Positions 18,001 through 27,226 are shown, counted from the first letter of the stretch. The stretch: 64,000 nucleotides of DNA from Sphingobium sp. YR768 (GCF_900111125.1 NZ_FOGE01000013.1:79066-143065); one strand, 5' to 3'. A program made the numbers and translations. The notes: generated by a model from the sequence alone, not told the origin.

Positions 18001-18600
18001 ATGAGTGAAGACAAGATGGAAACAGGTACGAAGCGTCGGGGCGAGCCCGTGCGCCAGGGCGTGCTCGATGCGGCAGAGCGTCTACTGCGTGACGGCAAGG
18101 CAGAGTTCTCGATGCGTGAGCTCGCCTCGGAAGCGCGGGTCAGCTTCGCGACGCCATTCAATCAGTTCGGCAGCAAGCCGGCGATCATGCACGCGCTGTC
18201 GGGGCGACGGATCGACTCGATGATGACGCGCTTCGATGCGGCGCCGCAGCCGGCGCTTGCCGCCGATCGTGTAGCGCTCGCCATCAACATTGCGGTCGCG
18301 GTCATGCTCGACGAGCCGATCGTGAACCGCGCGGTCATGGCCTGGATCGGGACTGGCAGCACGGCGTCGGGCGAAGTCAGATCGAATTCCACCGCCCTAT
18401 GGGCCCACGCGCTAGGCGACGGAACAGGCCTAGCTTCGCTCCGCCGGGATGAGGCATGCCGCATCCTGCCTGGACAACTCGCGCTCGCTTTCCGAGGAGC
18501 GCTGTCCTTCTGGACCGCTGGCGAACTCGCCGATGAGGAACTCGGCCCAGCTGCGCGGCAGATCGCCGACACCCTGCTTCGAGCATATTATTGCGACTAG
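18001..18600 (+). CDS. TetR-family regulator
   Basis: 199-aa TetR regulator. Its N-terminal HTH reads FSMRELASEARVSFATPFNQF (about residues 38-58). The C-terminal helical domain is not recognised. The start has no clear Shine-Dalgarno because the palindrome and likely promoter abut it, so the message may be leaderless or begin at the second Met (MSEDKM). Its target is probably the divergent SDR. A 10-bp inverted repeat follows the stop. Confidence 0.8.
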   Translation: MSEDKMETGTKRRGEPVRQGVLDAAERLLRDGKAEFSMRELASEARVSFATPFNQFGSKPAIMHALSGRRIDSMMTRFDAAPQPALAADRVALAINIAVAVMLDEPIVNRAVMAWIGTGSTASGEVRSNSTALWAHALGDGTGLASLRRDEACRILPGQLALAFRGALSFWTAGELADEELGPAARQIADTLLRAYYCD

Positions 18601-18601
18601 A

Positions 18602-18650
18602 AAGCGGAGTTGAAGCGCTGGAGGCGTGCGTGCAACGGAAAACTCCGCTT
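18602..18650 (+). terminator. Possible terminator after TetR
   Basis: AAGCGGAGTT at 18602-18611 and AACTCCGCTT at 18641-18650 pair perfectly over 10 bp, but the loop is 29 nt and no U-tract follows. It is either a weak terminator or an operator pair. Confidence 0.35.
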
Positions 18651-18777
18651 CTTGTGTGACGCCGCCGTTCGCGCCGCGGGCCGAACGAACGGTCTGGCGA
18701 ACTACTTACAATGTTGAACAGAGACAATTCAATCCTGTCAGTTCACGATCATTTGCGATCAGCCCATATGCTCGCCG

Positions 18778-19077
18778 ATGACACATGCAACACTCATCGT
18801 CACCTGCAGCGGCGGCACCTATTTCGATCGCGACCATTATGTCGATGTCCACCTGCCGCTGGCGCTTGCCTGCTGGCAGCGGCACGGGCTGGAGAGCGCC
18901 TCCGCCTTCTTCCCACGTGATGCCAACGCCGCGGATGTTTCCGTGGGCATCTATCGGTTCCGCGACGAGAACGCGCTGCACGCCGCACTCGCTTCAGCCG
19001 AGACGGAGGCCGTGACGGCCGACGTTCCCCGCTTCACGGACGCAACGGTGTCGCGGATCGTCGGCACTCCACTCTGA
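18778..19077 (+). CDS. EthD family protein
   Basis: 99-aa EthD-type dimeric ferredoxin-fold protein. The core is YFDRDHYVDVHLPLALACW, the F-D-x-D-H-w-x-x-x-H-x-P pattern of the family, followed by SASAFFPRD. A same-length relative lies at 27479. EthD proteins are accessory to ether or aromatic oxidation but their reaction is usually unknown. It precedes the BdcA-like SDR on the same strand with a 79-nt gap. Confidence 0.82.
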   Translation: MTHATLIVTCSGGTYFDRDHYVDVHLPLALACWQRHGLESASAFFPRDANAADVSVGIYRFRDENALHAALASAETEAVTADVPRFTDATVSRIVGTPL

Positions 19078-19156
19078 TCGCGCCGGTTGCGCTAAACGCA
19101 AAGCGGACCGCAACGACACTGGCACATTACTTCCTTTCTCCAATCTTGGGACAAGC

Positions 19157-19870
19157 ATGATGACATTCTCCAATCGCAAGATATTTGTCGTCGGCGGCAG
19201 CCGCGGCATCGGTGCCGCGATCGTGCGGCGTTTCGCTGCTGCCGGCGCAACGGTGGTATTCACTTATGCCGCCTCCGCTAGCGCGGCCGACCAACTCGCA
19301 GTCGAAACCGGCGCGCAGGCACTCCGTGCGGATGCGGGGGTGCGCGACGAGATCATTGCGGCAATCCGTGACGCCGGCCCGATCGACATCTTCGTTTACA
19401 ATGCCGGTCTGCTGGTGTTCGGCGATCCGCTGACACTCAATGCCGACGAGGTCGACCGCATGATCGACGTTAATGTACGCGGTGCCTATTTCGGCAGTGT
19501 GGAGGCGTCGCGCCTGATGCCCGAAGGTGGGCGCATTCTCGTCATCGGATCCGACACCGCTGACAGCATGCCGTTCCCCGGACTTGCCGCCTATGTACTA
19601 ACCAAGGCGGCGATGCAGGGCATGACGAGCGGTCTGGCACGCGACCTGGGTCCGCGCGACATCACGGTCAACGTGATCCAGCCAGGCCCTACCGATACCG
19701 ACATGAACCCGGCGGATGGTCCGCGTGCGGCCGACATGCTCGGGCCGATGGCAATAAAGCGCTATGGCACCGCCGACGAGGTCGCGAGCCTGACGCTCTA
19801 TCTCGCTGGCACGCAAGCACGCGGAATCACGGGTGCCATGCATACGATCGACGGCGGCTTCGCAGCCTGA
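19157..19870 (+). CDS. BdcA-like short-chain dehydrogenase
   Basis: 237-aa classical SDR. It begins with a nucleotide motif VVGGSRGIGAAIVRRFA. NAGLLVFGDPL, then MPEGGRILVIGSDTAD (Ser), YVLTKAA (Tyr/Lys) and GPTDTDMNPADGP follow in order. The sequence is strongly reminiscent of E. coli BdcA, described as a cyclic-di-GMP-binding biofilm-dispersal SDR; I do not claim that function here. It is in line with the EthD gene. Confidence 0.85.
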   Translation: MMTFSNRKIFVVGGSRGIGAAIVRRFAAAGATVVFTYAASASAADQLAVETGAQALRADAGVRDEIIAAIRDAGPIDIFVYNAGLLVFGDPLTLNADEVDRMIDVNVRGAYFGSVEASRLMPEGGRILVIGSDTADSMPFPGLAAYVLTKAAMQGMTSGLARDLGPRDITVNVIQPGPTDTDMNPADGPRAADMLGPMAIKRYGTADEVASLTLYLAGTQARGITGAMHTIDGGFAA

Positions 19871-20031
19871 CTTCGGGCATTCACCCACGCGGCCAAGTAG
19901 AGGACGCCGACATGAACATTAAGCCCGCCAGCGTCAGCGTCTACGTTCCCTATCGGGGCACGATCAGGACCCGCATCGAAAAAAGTTCGACATGGAGTGA
20001 CCGAGATCAGGAAGCAGGCGAATAAGAGATC

Positions 20032-20643
20032 ATGCGCTCGGACTTCCTCTCGAGATTGATCTCAAAGCCTGCGTCGGACAAGGCACCGGCCAGTCGCGAG
20101 CGTCCGTCCAGAAACGCGCCAGACGGCTGGAGCAGTCTGATGGTGGCTGCGCAGGATGGCCACGGCGGCGCCTATCGGCGGCTGCTCGGAGAGATGTCCG
20201 ACTGGCTCACGCGCTACTTCCAGCGGCGGCTGCCACCAGGCGACGTGGACGACGCGGTGCAGGAGACTTTGCTCGCGATACATAGGCGGCGTCACACTTA
20301 TGATCCGCAATACCCAGTGGGCCCGTGGCTGGCGGCCATTGCCAAGAACAAATGGGTCGACGAACTGCGCAGCCTGGCGCGACGCCCCGTGGACGAACTG
20401 CCCGAGGACGTAGCCGTCGGCGACCACGAGGCTTCGGTGGTCAGCAGCTCGGTTCTGGCAAGCCTGCTCGACGAGCTCCGGCCCGCGCAGGCCCAGGCGA
20501 TCCTGCTGGTCAAGGTGCAGGGCTACAGCGTCGAGGAGGCATCGGGCCAGATCGGCCTCTCCGTCTCCGCCGTGAAGATGAACATCCACCGCGGGCTCGC
20601 ACGCCTGACGACAATCATTGAGAAGACCCCCGATGTCGAGTGA
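20032..20643 (+). CDS. ECF-type RNA polymerase sigma factor
   Basis: 203-aa group 4 (ECF) sigma factor. Region 2 is seen as YRRLLGEMSDWLTRYFQRRL, then DVDDAVQETLLAIHRRRHTYD, and region 4 as LRPAQAQAILLVKVQGYSVEEASGQIGLSVSAVKMNIHRG. It overlaps the NrsF-like gene by 11 nt (20633-20643), the classic sigma/anti-sigma layout. By analogy with the sigF-nrsF pairs of Caulobacter-type bacteria it may respond to oxidants or metals. The likely regulon is the redox genes just downstream. Confidence 0.92.
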   Translation: MRSDFLSRLISKPASDKAPASRERPSRNAPDGWSSLMVAAQDGHGGAYRRLLGEMSDWLTRYFQRRLPPGDVDDAVQETLLAIHRRRHTYDPQYPVGPWLAAIAKNKWVDELRSLARRPVDELPEDVAVGDHEASVVSSSVLASLLDELRPAQAQAILLVKVQGYSVEEASGQIGLSVSAVKMNIHRGLARLTTIIEKTPDVE

Positions 20644-21274
20644 ATCCCTAATCTCCAACCTTTCGTCCGACCTCGGGCCCGTACAGCGCCGCAGCATGAT
20701 GCGTGAAGGTGGGCTCGTCCTCGCGCTGGGCGCCGCGGAGCTCGCGCTGTTCCTGGGCTTGGGCGTAATGCGCCCGGACATGAGCCACATGGTTGGCTCT
20801 CCGTATCTGATGTGGCGGGTGGGAAGCCTCGGTTTACTCGCGGTGATCGCCTGCGTGCTGGCGATCCGGTCTTTTTCGCCGACGGCGCGGCCGCGTCAGG
20901 GGCTAATGCTCGCTTGCGCGCTTGCGGTCGCGGCGATCGTTGGAGGCGCGTTTGTTACACCCGACGGCGCGAGCGAGCGTGCGCTGCTTGATCGCATCGA
21001 TCCGGCCCACGGCATGCTGTGCGCCATGTCGATCTTCGTCCTCTCGCTGCCGATCGTCGCGCTGCTCGGCGCCTTGATGCGGCGGGCTGCGCCGACCCAG
21101 CCACGACTGAGCGCTCTTGCCTCCGGCATAGCCGCTGGCGCGTGCGGAGCCTTCGTCTTCGCCTTCTGTTGCCCCTTCAACGATCCGCTCTACGTGGTGG
21201 TCTGGTATACCATCGGGTGCGCCGCAGTGGCGGGCGCAGCACGATGGCGCCTGCCGCGACGCTTCCGCCTCTAA
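20633..21274 (+). CDS. NrsF-like (DUF1109) membrane anti-sigma factor
   Basis: 213 aa with six predicted hydrophobic segments (for example GGLVLALGAAELALFLGLG, LGLLAVIACVLAI, MLACALAVAAIVGGA, IFVLSLPIVALLGALM, GIAAGACGAFVFAF, WYTIGCAAVAGA). The ATG at 20633 lies inside the sigma gene end. Two Cys in a membrane segment (FAFCCPFNDP) recall the CCP motif seen in NrsF-type proteins. It probably holds the ECF sigma factor at the membrane until a redox signal arrives. Confidence 0.82.
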   Translation: MSSESLISNLSSDLGPVQRRSMMREGGLVLALGAAELALFLGLGVMRPDMSHMVGSPYLMWRVGSLGLLAVIACVLAIRSFSPTARPRQGLMLACALAVAAIVGGAFVTPDGASERALLDRIDPAHGMLCAMSIFVLSLPIVALLGALMRRAAPTQPRLSALASGIAAGACGAFVFAFCCPFNDPLYVVVWYTIGCAAVAGAARWRLPRRFRL

Positions 21275-21385
21275 CCAGCACCAACGCGGCGATTCCGAGC
21301 CGCACACCGCTTGAACCGCAGACCACCAGCCCACCCGGTTTTCGGGACGGAAGAAGTGCGCCTGTATGACAGAAAGGAAAATGCC

Positions 21386-21967
21386 ATGAAGACCATCTCC
21401 GACGCGAAGGCCGCAGATCGGGACTGGCTCAAGACCTACTATTATCTTCGCTTCGCGGTGTCCGCCATCTGGGTCGCGCTCGCCTTCACGGTCGCAAAGG
21501 CTATGCCGCCGCTGGCTGCGGTGATGCTAGTCGTCTATCCCGCCTGGGACGCGCTGGCGAACTATCTCGACGCCAGTCGGAGCGGTGGCCTGACGCGCAA
21601 CAAGACCCAGATGCTGAACTTCGTCGTCAGCATCGCGACTGCGGTCGCCGTCGCCGCAACCCTGCCGCAGGGCATGCATGCGGTCCTCCAGATCTTTGGC
21701 GTATGGGCGGTCCTCTCAGGCCTGTTCCAGCTCCTGACCGGGGCACGCCGCTGGAAGTCCTATGGCGCGCAGTGGGCCATGATCCTGAGCGGTGCCCAGT
21801 CGGGACTCGCCGGGGCGCATATGCTCAGCAAGGCCGCTGGCACGGCGTCGGTCAGCATCGCCGACATCGCGCCCTACGCCGCCTTCGGCGCCTTCTACTT
21901 CCTCATCTCGGCAGTCTCACTGACCATCAGCGACGCGCGCCGGCGCTCGAAGGCCTTCGCGGCCTGA
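21386..21967 (+). CDS. DUF308-like integral membrane protein
   Basis: 193 aa with several membrane helices (LRFAVSAIWVALAFTVA, AVMLVVYPAWDALANYL, MLNFVVSIATAVAVAATL, IFGVWAVLSGLFQLLTGARR, then SGAQSGLAG and YAAFGAFYFLISAVS). The WxxLSGLFQLLTGxRRWKSYGAQW pattern matches the DUF308 family in shape. The start at 21386 follows GAAAGGAAAA. It sits between the sigma pair and ohr in one run of plus-strand genes. Function unknown. Confidence 0.72.
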   Translation: MKTISDAKAADRDWLKTYYYLRFAVSAIWVALAFTVAKAMPPLAAVMLVVYPAWDALANYLDASRSGGLTRNKTQMLNFVVSIATAVAVAATLPQGMHAVLQIFGVWAVLSGLFQLLTGARRWKSYGAQWAMILSGAQSGLAGAHMLSKAAGTASVSIADIAPYAAFGAFYFLISAVSLTISDARRRSKAFAA

Positions 21968-22028
21968 CGCGAGTCCCCATCACCTTCGGCGCAGGACTGC
22001 CTGCGCCGACCCATGACAGGATTGAACC

Positions 22029-22454
22029 ATGTCTCTCGACGTAAAGTATCGGACCTCCGCCACCGCGAATGGGGGCCGCGACGGCCGGACCCGTACCGAG
22101 GATCGGAAGCTCGACCTCCAGCTTTCCACGCCGACGGAACTCGGCGGCCCGGGCGGCGAAGGGACCAACCCGGAACAGCTGTTCGCGTCAGGTTACGCCG
22201 CATGTTTCCTCAGCGCCCTGAAGTTCGCCGCGCACCAGCTCAAGCTGCGGGTGCCGACGGGTGCGGCGGTGACGGCGACCGTGGGGATCGGCATGCGTAG
22301 TGAAGGCGGCTTCGGTCTGGATGTCGAGCTTGCCGTTGCGCTGCCGGGCGTGGAGCGTGCTGACACCCGGCGTCTGGTTGAGGCGGCTCACCAGACCTGT
22401 CCCTACTCCAACGCCACGCGAGGCAACATCGACGTGCGTCTCAGCGTCATCTGA
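22029..22454 (+). CDS. ohr: Organic hydroperoxide resistance protein (Ohr/OsmC family)
   Basis: 141-aa thiol peroxidase reducing organic hydroperoxides. The reactive Cys lies in LFASGYAACFLSALKF and the resolving Cys in AAHQTCPYSNATRGN, both in the Ohr form of the family. TNPEQLFA and GGFGLDVEL support it. It is the third gene of the ECF-linked redox block, which gives that block an oxidative-stress theme. Confidence 0.93.
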   Translation: MSLDVKYRTSATANGGRDGRTRTEDRKLDLQLSTPTELGGPGGEGTNPEQLFASGYAACFLSALKFAAHQLKLRVPTGAAVTATVGIGMRSEGGFGLDVELAVALPGVERADTRRLVEAAHQTCPYSNATRGNIDVRLSVI

Positions 22455-22535
22455 CCTTGACGCGCCTGCCCAAGAGCAGGCCTGTTTCCTTACCGGACGG
22501 CGCTTCGCCTTACGGACATTACGAGGTGGACCCAC

Positions 22536-23921
22536 ATGCGCAGTTTCGACGCAATCATTATCGGCGCCGGCCAGGCGGGTCCCGCGCTCGCCGGCCGCCT
22601 GAGCGATGCCGGACTCTCAGTCGCCATCATCGAGCGCCATCATGTTGGCGGCACATGCGTCAACACCGGCTGCAGGCCGACCAAAGCGCTCGTGGCGAGT
22701 GCTTATGCGGTCCACACCGCTCGTCGGGGCGCTGACTACGGTTTCAGCGTTTCTGGGCCGATCGACGTCGATATGAAGGCGGTGGCGGCGCGGGCGGATA
22801 GGATCATTCGCGATGGGCGGGCGGGTAACGAGAGCTGGCTGTTCGGCATGGCCAACGTCGAGCTTATCAGAGGACATGCGCGCTTCGATAGTTCCGGCGT
22901 CGTCACCGTCGATGGGGAACGACTGACCGCACCGCGCATCTTCATCAACGTCGGCGGCAGGGCCGTGGTGCCGGACATGCCCGGCGCGGACCAAGTGCCG
23001 ATGCTCACCAACACCGACATCGTCGCGCTCGACACGCTTCCCCGGCATCTGGTGGTGATCGGCGGAAGCTACATAGGGCTGGAGTTCGCCCAGATGTATC
23101 GGCGCTTCGGCGCCGAGGTCACGATCGTGGAGCGGATGGACCGGCTCATTGCGCGGGAGGACCCCGACGTGTCGGATGCCGTCCGACAAATCCTCGAGGC
23201 CGAGGGCATTACGGTCCGGACCGGTGCGGACTGCATCGGCTTCGCCCGCAGCGGGGATGATGTCGAGGTGCGGGTGGACTGCGCGGAGGACGCGCAGCCC
23301 GTCGTCGCAAGCCACGTCCTGGTGGCGGTCGGGCGACGGCCGAACACCGACGGCCTCGGGCTCGAGGCCGCCGGCGTGGCAGTGGATGCACGCGGCTATA
23401 TCACCGTGGACGACAGGCTGGAGACCAGCGTCCCGGGCATCTGGGCACTGGGCGACTGCAACGGCCGGGGCGCCTTCACGCACACCGCCTACAACGATTT
23501 CGAGATCGTCGCGGCCAACCTTCTGGACGGCGAGGATCGCCGTGTCAGCCAGCGTCTGCCGGGCTACGCGCTTTACATCGATCCTCCGCTCGCGCGGGTG
23601 GGCATGACCGATGCCGAGGCGGCCAGGAGCGGACGACGGCTACTCCATTCCAAGCGGCCGATGTCCCGCGTCGGCCGCGCGTTGGAGAAAGGCGAGACCC
23701 AGGGGTTTATGAAGGTGGTGGCTGACGCCGACACCCGCCGCATCCTCGGCGCGGCGATATTGGGAACGAGCGGCGACGAGGCGATCCACGGCATCCTCGA
23801 CATGATGAATGCCGACCAGCCCGTCGATCAGCTTCGTTGGGCGGTGCCAATCCATCCCACCGTGTCGGAACTGATCCCGACCTTGCTACTCGATCTTCAG
23901 CCCTGGACGGGAGAGGCATGA
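22536..23921 (+). CDS. Class I pyridine nucleotide-disulfide oxidoreductase (mercuric-reductase-like)
   Basis: 461-aa FAD flavoprotein. It has DAIIIGAGQAGPALAGRL (FAD site), a redox-active disulfide in GGTCVNTGCRPTKAL, and the NAD(P)H site VVIGGSYIGLEFAQMYRRFG. VPGIWALGDCNGRGAFTHTAYND and a C-terminal HPTVSELIPT dimer motif complete the dihydrolipoamide-dehydrogenase pattern. The extra N-terminal HMA domain and C-terminal CC pair of MerA are absent, so it is not a true mercuric reductase. It may recycle a disulfide partner of ohr. Confidence 0.9.
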   Translation: MRSFDAIIIGAGQAGPALAGRLSDAGLSVAIIERHHVGGTCVNTGCRPTKALVASAYAVHTARRGADYGFSVSGPIDVDMKAVAARADRIIRDGRAGNESWLFGMANVELIRGHARFDSSGVVTVDGERLTAPRIFINVGGRAVVPDMPGADQVPMLTNTDIVALDTLPRHLVVIGGSYIGLEFAQMYRRFGAEVTIVERMDRLIAREDPDVSDAVRQILEAEGITVRTGADCIGFARSGDDVEVRVDCAEDAQPVVASHVLVAVGRRPNTDGLGLEAAGVAVDARGYITVDDRLETSVPGIWALGDCNGRGAFTHTAYNDFEIVAANLLDGEDRRVSQRLPGYALYIDPPLARVGMTDAEAARSGRRLLHSKRPMSRVGRALEKGETQGFMKVVADADTRRILGAAILGTSGDEAIHGILDMMNADQPVDQLRWAVPIHPTVSELIPTLLLDLQPWTGEA

Positions 23922-24652
23922 TGCGCATGATCGGTCTGATCGGAGGCATGAGCTGGGAGAGCTCGGCGGAATATTATCGCCTCCTCAACGAAGGCGTTCG
24001 TGCGCGCCTGGGCGCGACCGCTTCGGCCCGTTGCCTGCTATGGTCGTTCGACTTTGCGGAAATCGAGGCGCTGCAACATGCCGGCGACTGGAGCCGCCTT
24101 ACCGAGCAGATGGTGGACGCCGCACGGCGGTTGGAGGCGGCCGGAGCGGACCTGCTGCTGATCTGCACTAATACCATGCACCAGATGGCGCCTGACGTGC
24201 AAAGCGCGGTTCGCATTCCGCTGATCCACATCGCCGATCCCACTGCGGAACGGATCGTGGCCGCCGGTTTGCGAAAGGTTGGGCTGCTCGGCACGGCGTT
24301 CACGATGGAGCAGGACTTCTACAGGGGACGCCTGACCGAACGCTACGGTCTGGACGTGATCGTTCCCGATGAGGACGACCGCGCGACCGTACACCGGATC
24401 ATCTATGAGGAACTTGTCGCTGGACGCATCGAGTCCTCGTCGCGCGAGGCCTTCCGGGCAGTGATCGCGCGTCTTGTCGGGGCTGGCGCCCAGGCAGTGA
24501 TCCTTGGCTGCACCGAATTCATGCTGCTTGTCGGGCAGGAGGACAGCTCCGTGCCGATCTTCGACACTACGGCCATCCATGCGGCAGCGGCGCTCGATCA
24601 AGCGCTGGTGACCGTCCAAGATATTAATGAAGCGCAGCGAACGGCAGAATGA
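23918..24652 (+). CDS. Aspartate/glutamate racemase family protein (YgeA-like)
   Basis: 244 aa, overlapping the previous gene by 4 nt with ATG at 23918. Two symmetric catalytic cysteines are visible: LLICTNTMHQM and VILGCTEFMLL, as in PLP-independent aspartate racemase. MIGLIGGMSWESSAEYYRLLNE is the typical N-terminus of the YgeA subgroup. Why it sits in a redox operon is not clear; it may be metabolic hitch-hiking. Cofactor-independent racemase by motif. Confidence 0.88.
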   Translation: MMRMIGLIGGMSWESSAEYYRLLNEGVRARLGATASARCLLWSFDFAEIEALQHAGDWSRLTEQMVDAARRLEAAGADLLLICTNTMHQMAPDVQSAVRIPLIHIADPTAERIVAAGLRKVGLLGTAFTMEQDFYRGRLTERYGLDVIVPDEDDRATVHRIIYEELVAGRIESSSREAFRAVIARLVGAGAQAVILGCTEFMLLVGQEDSSVPIFDTTAIHAAAALDQALVTVQDINEAQRTAE

Positions 24653-26382
24653 AGAGCGAGAATATGGTCGAGATCAAGCCGCGCGGCGGGGCATTGTCGA
24701 AGGCGACCCGCCTTACCCTCGCGTCGGCACTGGCGTCGCTCCTCATCGGCGCTGGGGAGCCCGAAACTCGCTTCGCCGTGACGCTCCAGCCGGACCTCGT
24801 CAAAGATGCGAGCGGCCGGCTGCTGGTGTTCGCCGTGCCGGCGACGCGCGAGAACATGGCAAGCAACGCAGTCGACTTAGAGCGCGAAGGAGGCGTCTCG
24901 GTCGTGGCGCGCGACGTGCCGAGCTTCGGTGCCAGCCGCTCAGTGACGATCGATACGCTGACAGGGGCCTTTCCCAAAAGCTTTGCGACGCTGGCGCCGG
25001 GCAGCTACCGCGTGCAGGCGGTGCTTGATCGCAACGGGGACTACAACTTTGCCGGCCGGGGACCGGGCGACCTTATCTCCAAGGTCGTCACCGTACACTT
25101 CCCGCTTCCCTCGATGCCGATCATACAGCTCGATCACGCGATGCCAGCGGAGACCGGCCAGTTCGACACGACCGGGCTGCCGCCCGTCGCTGCGGAGCAG
25201 ATCGCCGCATCCCGTCCGCATCTTCACGATGAGGAAATAGCATCCAAAGTGCTGACGCGCTTCGGTGGTAAGAACGAGGCCGTCGCTGCGTGGGTGCTGA
25301 CCCCGCCGGGATACGATCCCACGTCGCGAACGACCTATCCTACCGTCTATACGGCAGGTACGTTCGGCGCGGGGCACAAGCTGGCCGGCCAGCAGCTTTC
25401 CCGCATGTGGCACCTGATGGAGACCGGGGCCATGCCGCCGATGATCTGGGTCGCTCTCGACCATTCCTCCCCGACTGGCACGACCGAGTTTGCCGACAGC
25501 GTAAATAACGGCCCTTGGGGAGAGGCGCTGGTCGAGGAGGTTATTCCCGCGCTCGAGGCCAAATACAGGATGGACGCCAAACCTTCCGGCCGCTTTCTGA
25601 CCGGGCACAGCTCTGGCGGCTGGTTCGCACTCTGGGCCATCGTCCGCCATCCGCAACTTTTCGGCGGCAGCTGGACTACGGCGCCTGATCCGGTCGACTT
25701 CCACGACTTCCTGGGTGTTAATCTCTACGCGCCAAACGCGAACATGTACCACGCCGCGGACGGCAAGCCGCGCCCGCTTGAACGCGATCATGACAAGGTG
25801 CTTGGCAAGATTGAGGAAGCTGCTCGGCTGGAGAGCGTTCTCGGTCACAGCGGCGGACAGCTCCGCTCGTTCGAATGGGTTTTCTCTCCACGTGGCCGGG
25901 ACGGCGAGCCCGCCTTTCTGTTCGACCGGGAAACCGGCGCTGTCGATCCCGCCGTCGCGGCCTATTGGCGTGAGCGATACGACATCGGGCACTGGATCGA
26001 AGCCGACTGGCCGCGCTTGGGCAGGCACCTGGACGGAAAGGTTCATGTCGTGGTCGGAACCGCCGATTCCTATTACCTCGACGGTCCAGTGCGTCGGCTC
26101 GATGCCGCGTTTCGCAAGGTCGGCGGCCGCGCCGACTTCCGCTACGTGCCAGGCGCGACGCACAGCATGGCGATGCTCTACGCGAATGACGGCGACCGCA
26201 ACGCATTGTGGAAGGAAATGTCGCGCGCGATGTATGCGGTAGCCAGACCCGGCCAGTTCTGGGGCGCGCTTTCTCCCGCCGCCGTCACCGCGAAACCGTC
26301 CGCGCAAGCGCCAGCACTGAAATTGGAGTTTACTCCGAAAGCTTCGGGCATTTCCGGGCCGGACATCATGCGGTCGCGTTGA
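24649..26382 (+). CDS. Putative secreted esterase (Esterase D / alpha-beta hydrolase)
   Basis: 577 aa, overlapping the racemase by 4 nt. The N-terminus has a basic stretch then a hydrophobic segment (RLTLASALASLLIGAG), probably a signal or anchor. A non-catalytic beta domain (RFAVTLQPDLVKDASGRLL) is followed by the esterase domain with WVLTPPGYDP and the nucleophile elbow RFLTGHSSGGWFALW. A late catalytic His is seen at GATHSMAML. It resembles enterochelin-esterase/Fes-like and Esterase D hydrolases. Its 3' end overlaps the convergent LysR gene by 17 nt. Confidence 0.82.
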   Translation: MKSENMVEIKPRGGALSKATRLTLASALASLLIGAGEPETRFAVTLQPDLVKDASGRLLVFAVPATRENMASNAVDLEREGGVSVVARDVPSFGASRSVTIDTLTGAFPKSFATLAPGSYRVQAVLDRNGDYNFAGRGPGDLISKVVTVHFPLPSMPIIQLDHAMPAETGQFDTTGLPPVAAEQIAASRPHLHDEEIASKVLTRFGGKNEAVAAWVLTPPGYDPTSRTTYPTVYTAGTFGAGHKLAGQQLSRMWHLMETGAMPPMIWVALDHSSPTGTTEFADSVNNGPWGEALVEEVIPALEAKYRMDAKPSGRFLTGHSSGGWFALWAIVRHPQLFGGSWTTAPDPVDFHDFLGVNLYAPNANMYHAADGKPRPLERDHDKVLGKIEEAARLESVLGHSGGQLRSFEWVFSPRGRDGEPAFLFDRETGAVDPAVAAYWRERYDIGHWIEADWPRLGRHLDGKVHVVVGTADSYYLDGPVRRLDAAFRKVGGRADFRYVPGATHSMAMLYANDGDRNALWKEMSRAMYAVARPGQFWGALSPAAVTAKPSAQAPALKLEFTPKASGISGPDIMRSR

Positions 26383-27226
26383 CGAGATGGTCCGATACCG
26401 TCGAGATGAAGGCGCGAAGACGCTTAAGTCGCCGCAGGTCCCGGTGATATCCCATCCAGATGTCTCGTGAAGGCGGCGGCGTCGGCACTTCCAGTCTGCG
26501 GATACCCGGGATCTGATTGCCGACCACGTGGGGCAGGACGGCAATGCCGACGCCTTGCCTGCACATGCGCCCCTGCACGTTTCGGTTGTTCGATCTCAGC
26601 ACCGGTCTTGCGTTGGGGTAACTCTCGATAAGCCACGCGATGTCAGGGAAATGGCCTGTGGAAGTGTCATGGGTGATCAGCCGGCAATTTGTCCCATTGC
26701 CATATTCGGGATCGGGCGCCTCCTCCGCGATGTAGACGCCATATTCGAGCCTAAAGAGCCGTCGCTGAACGACATCAGCCGTGTTGAATGGAACGATGCG
26801 AAAGGCGATGTCGGCTTCCCGCTGAGCGAGGCTGAATTGGCGCGTGCCGGTGAGAACCTCCACATCGACATTGGGATAGGCTTTCGAGAAATCCGCCAGG
26901 ATAGGCGGAAGAACATAGGCTCCAAACCAGTCCGCCGATGAGATGCGCAGACTGCCCTTGAGATCCTGCTCCTGCCCCGCGAGCCGGCGCTGCATGGCCA
27001 GCGCACCTTCTTCCATCTGCTCGGCCAGCGCGATGATCCCATGGCCCTCTTCGGTCAGAACAAAACCGTCTGCCGTGCGCTGAAAGAGCGTGTGACCGAT
27101 CGCCTGCTCAAGTGCGCGGAGCCGCCTACCAACGGTTGGATGGCTTGTCTGAAGCGAACGCGCTGCACCGCCGAGCGTGCCGGACCGCGCAATGGCAAGA
27201 AAGATTCTGACGTCACTCCATTCCAT
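26366..27226 (-). CDS. LysR-family regulator
   Basis: 286-aa LysR regulator, helix-turn-helix at SGTLGGAARSLQTSHPTVGRRLRALEQ. It ends convergent with the esterase. The gene upstream of its promoter in the opposite sense is the EthD/SDR operon (from 27479), its likely target. The effector domain ends with GYHRDLRRLKRLRAFI, typical of this branch. Confidence 0.88.
   Translation of the reverse strand: MEWSDVRIFLAIARSGTLGGAARSLQTSHPTVGRRLRALEQAIGHTLFQRTADGFVLTEEGHGIIALAEQMEEGALAMQRRLAGQEQDLKGSLRISSADWFGAYVLPPILADFSKAYPNVDVEVLTGTRQFSLAQREADIAFRIVPFNTADVVQRRLFRLEYGVYIAEEAPDPEYGNGTNCRLITHDTSTGHFPDIAWLIESYPNARPVLRSNNRNVQGRMCRQGVGIAVLPHVVGNQIPGIRRLEVPTPPPSRDIWMGYHRDLRRLKRLRAFISTVSDHLVNATA

Noticed and set aside
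19912..20025. 37-codon ORF (MNIKPASVSVYVPYRG...) between the BdcA-like SDR and the sigma factor
   Set aside because: Weak ribosome site and no domain; the opening loosely recalls VOC proteins but is too short to support.
22536..23921. Mercuric reductase merA
   Set aside because: The CVNTGC disulfide fits, but the C-terminal Cys pair and other mer genes are absent.
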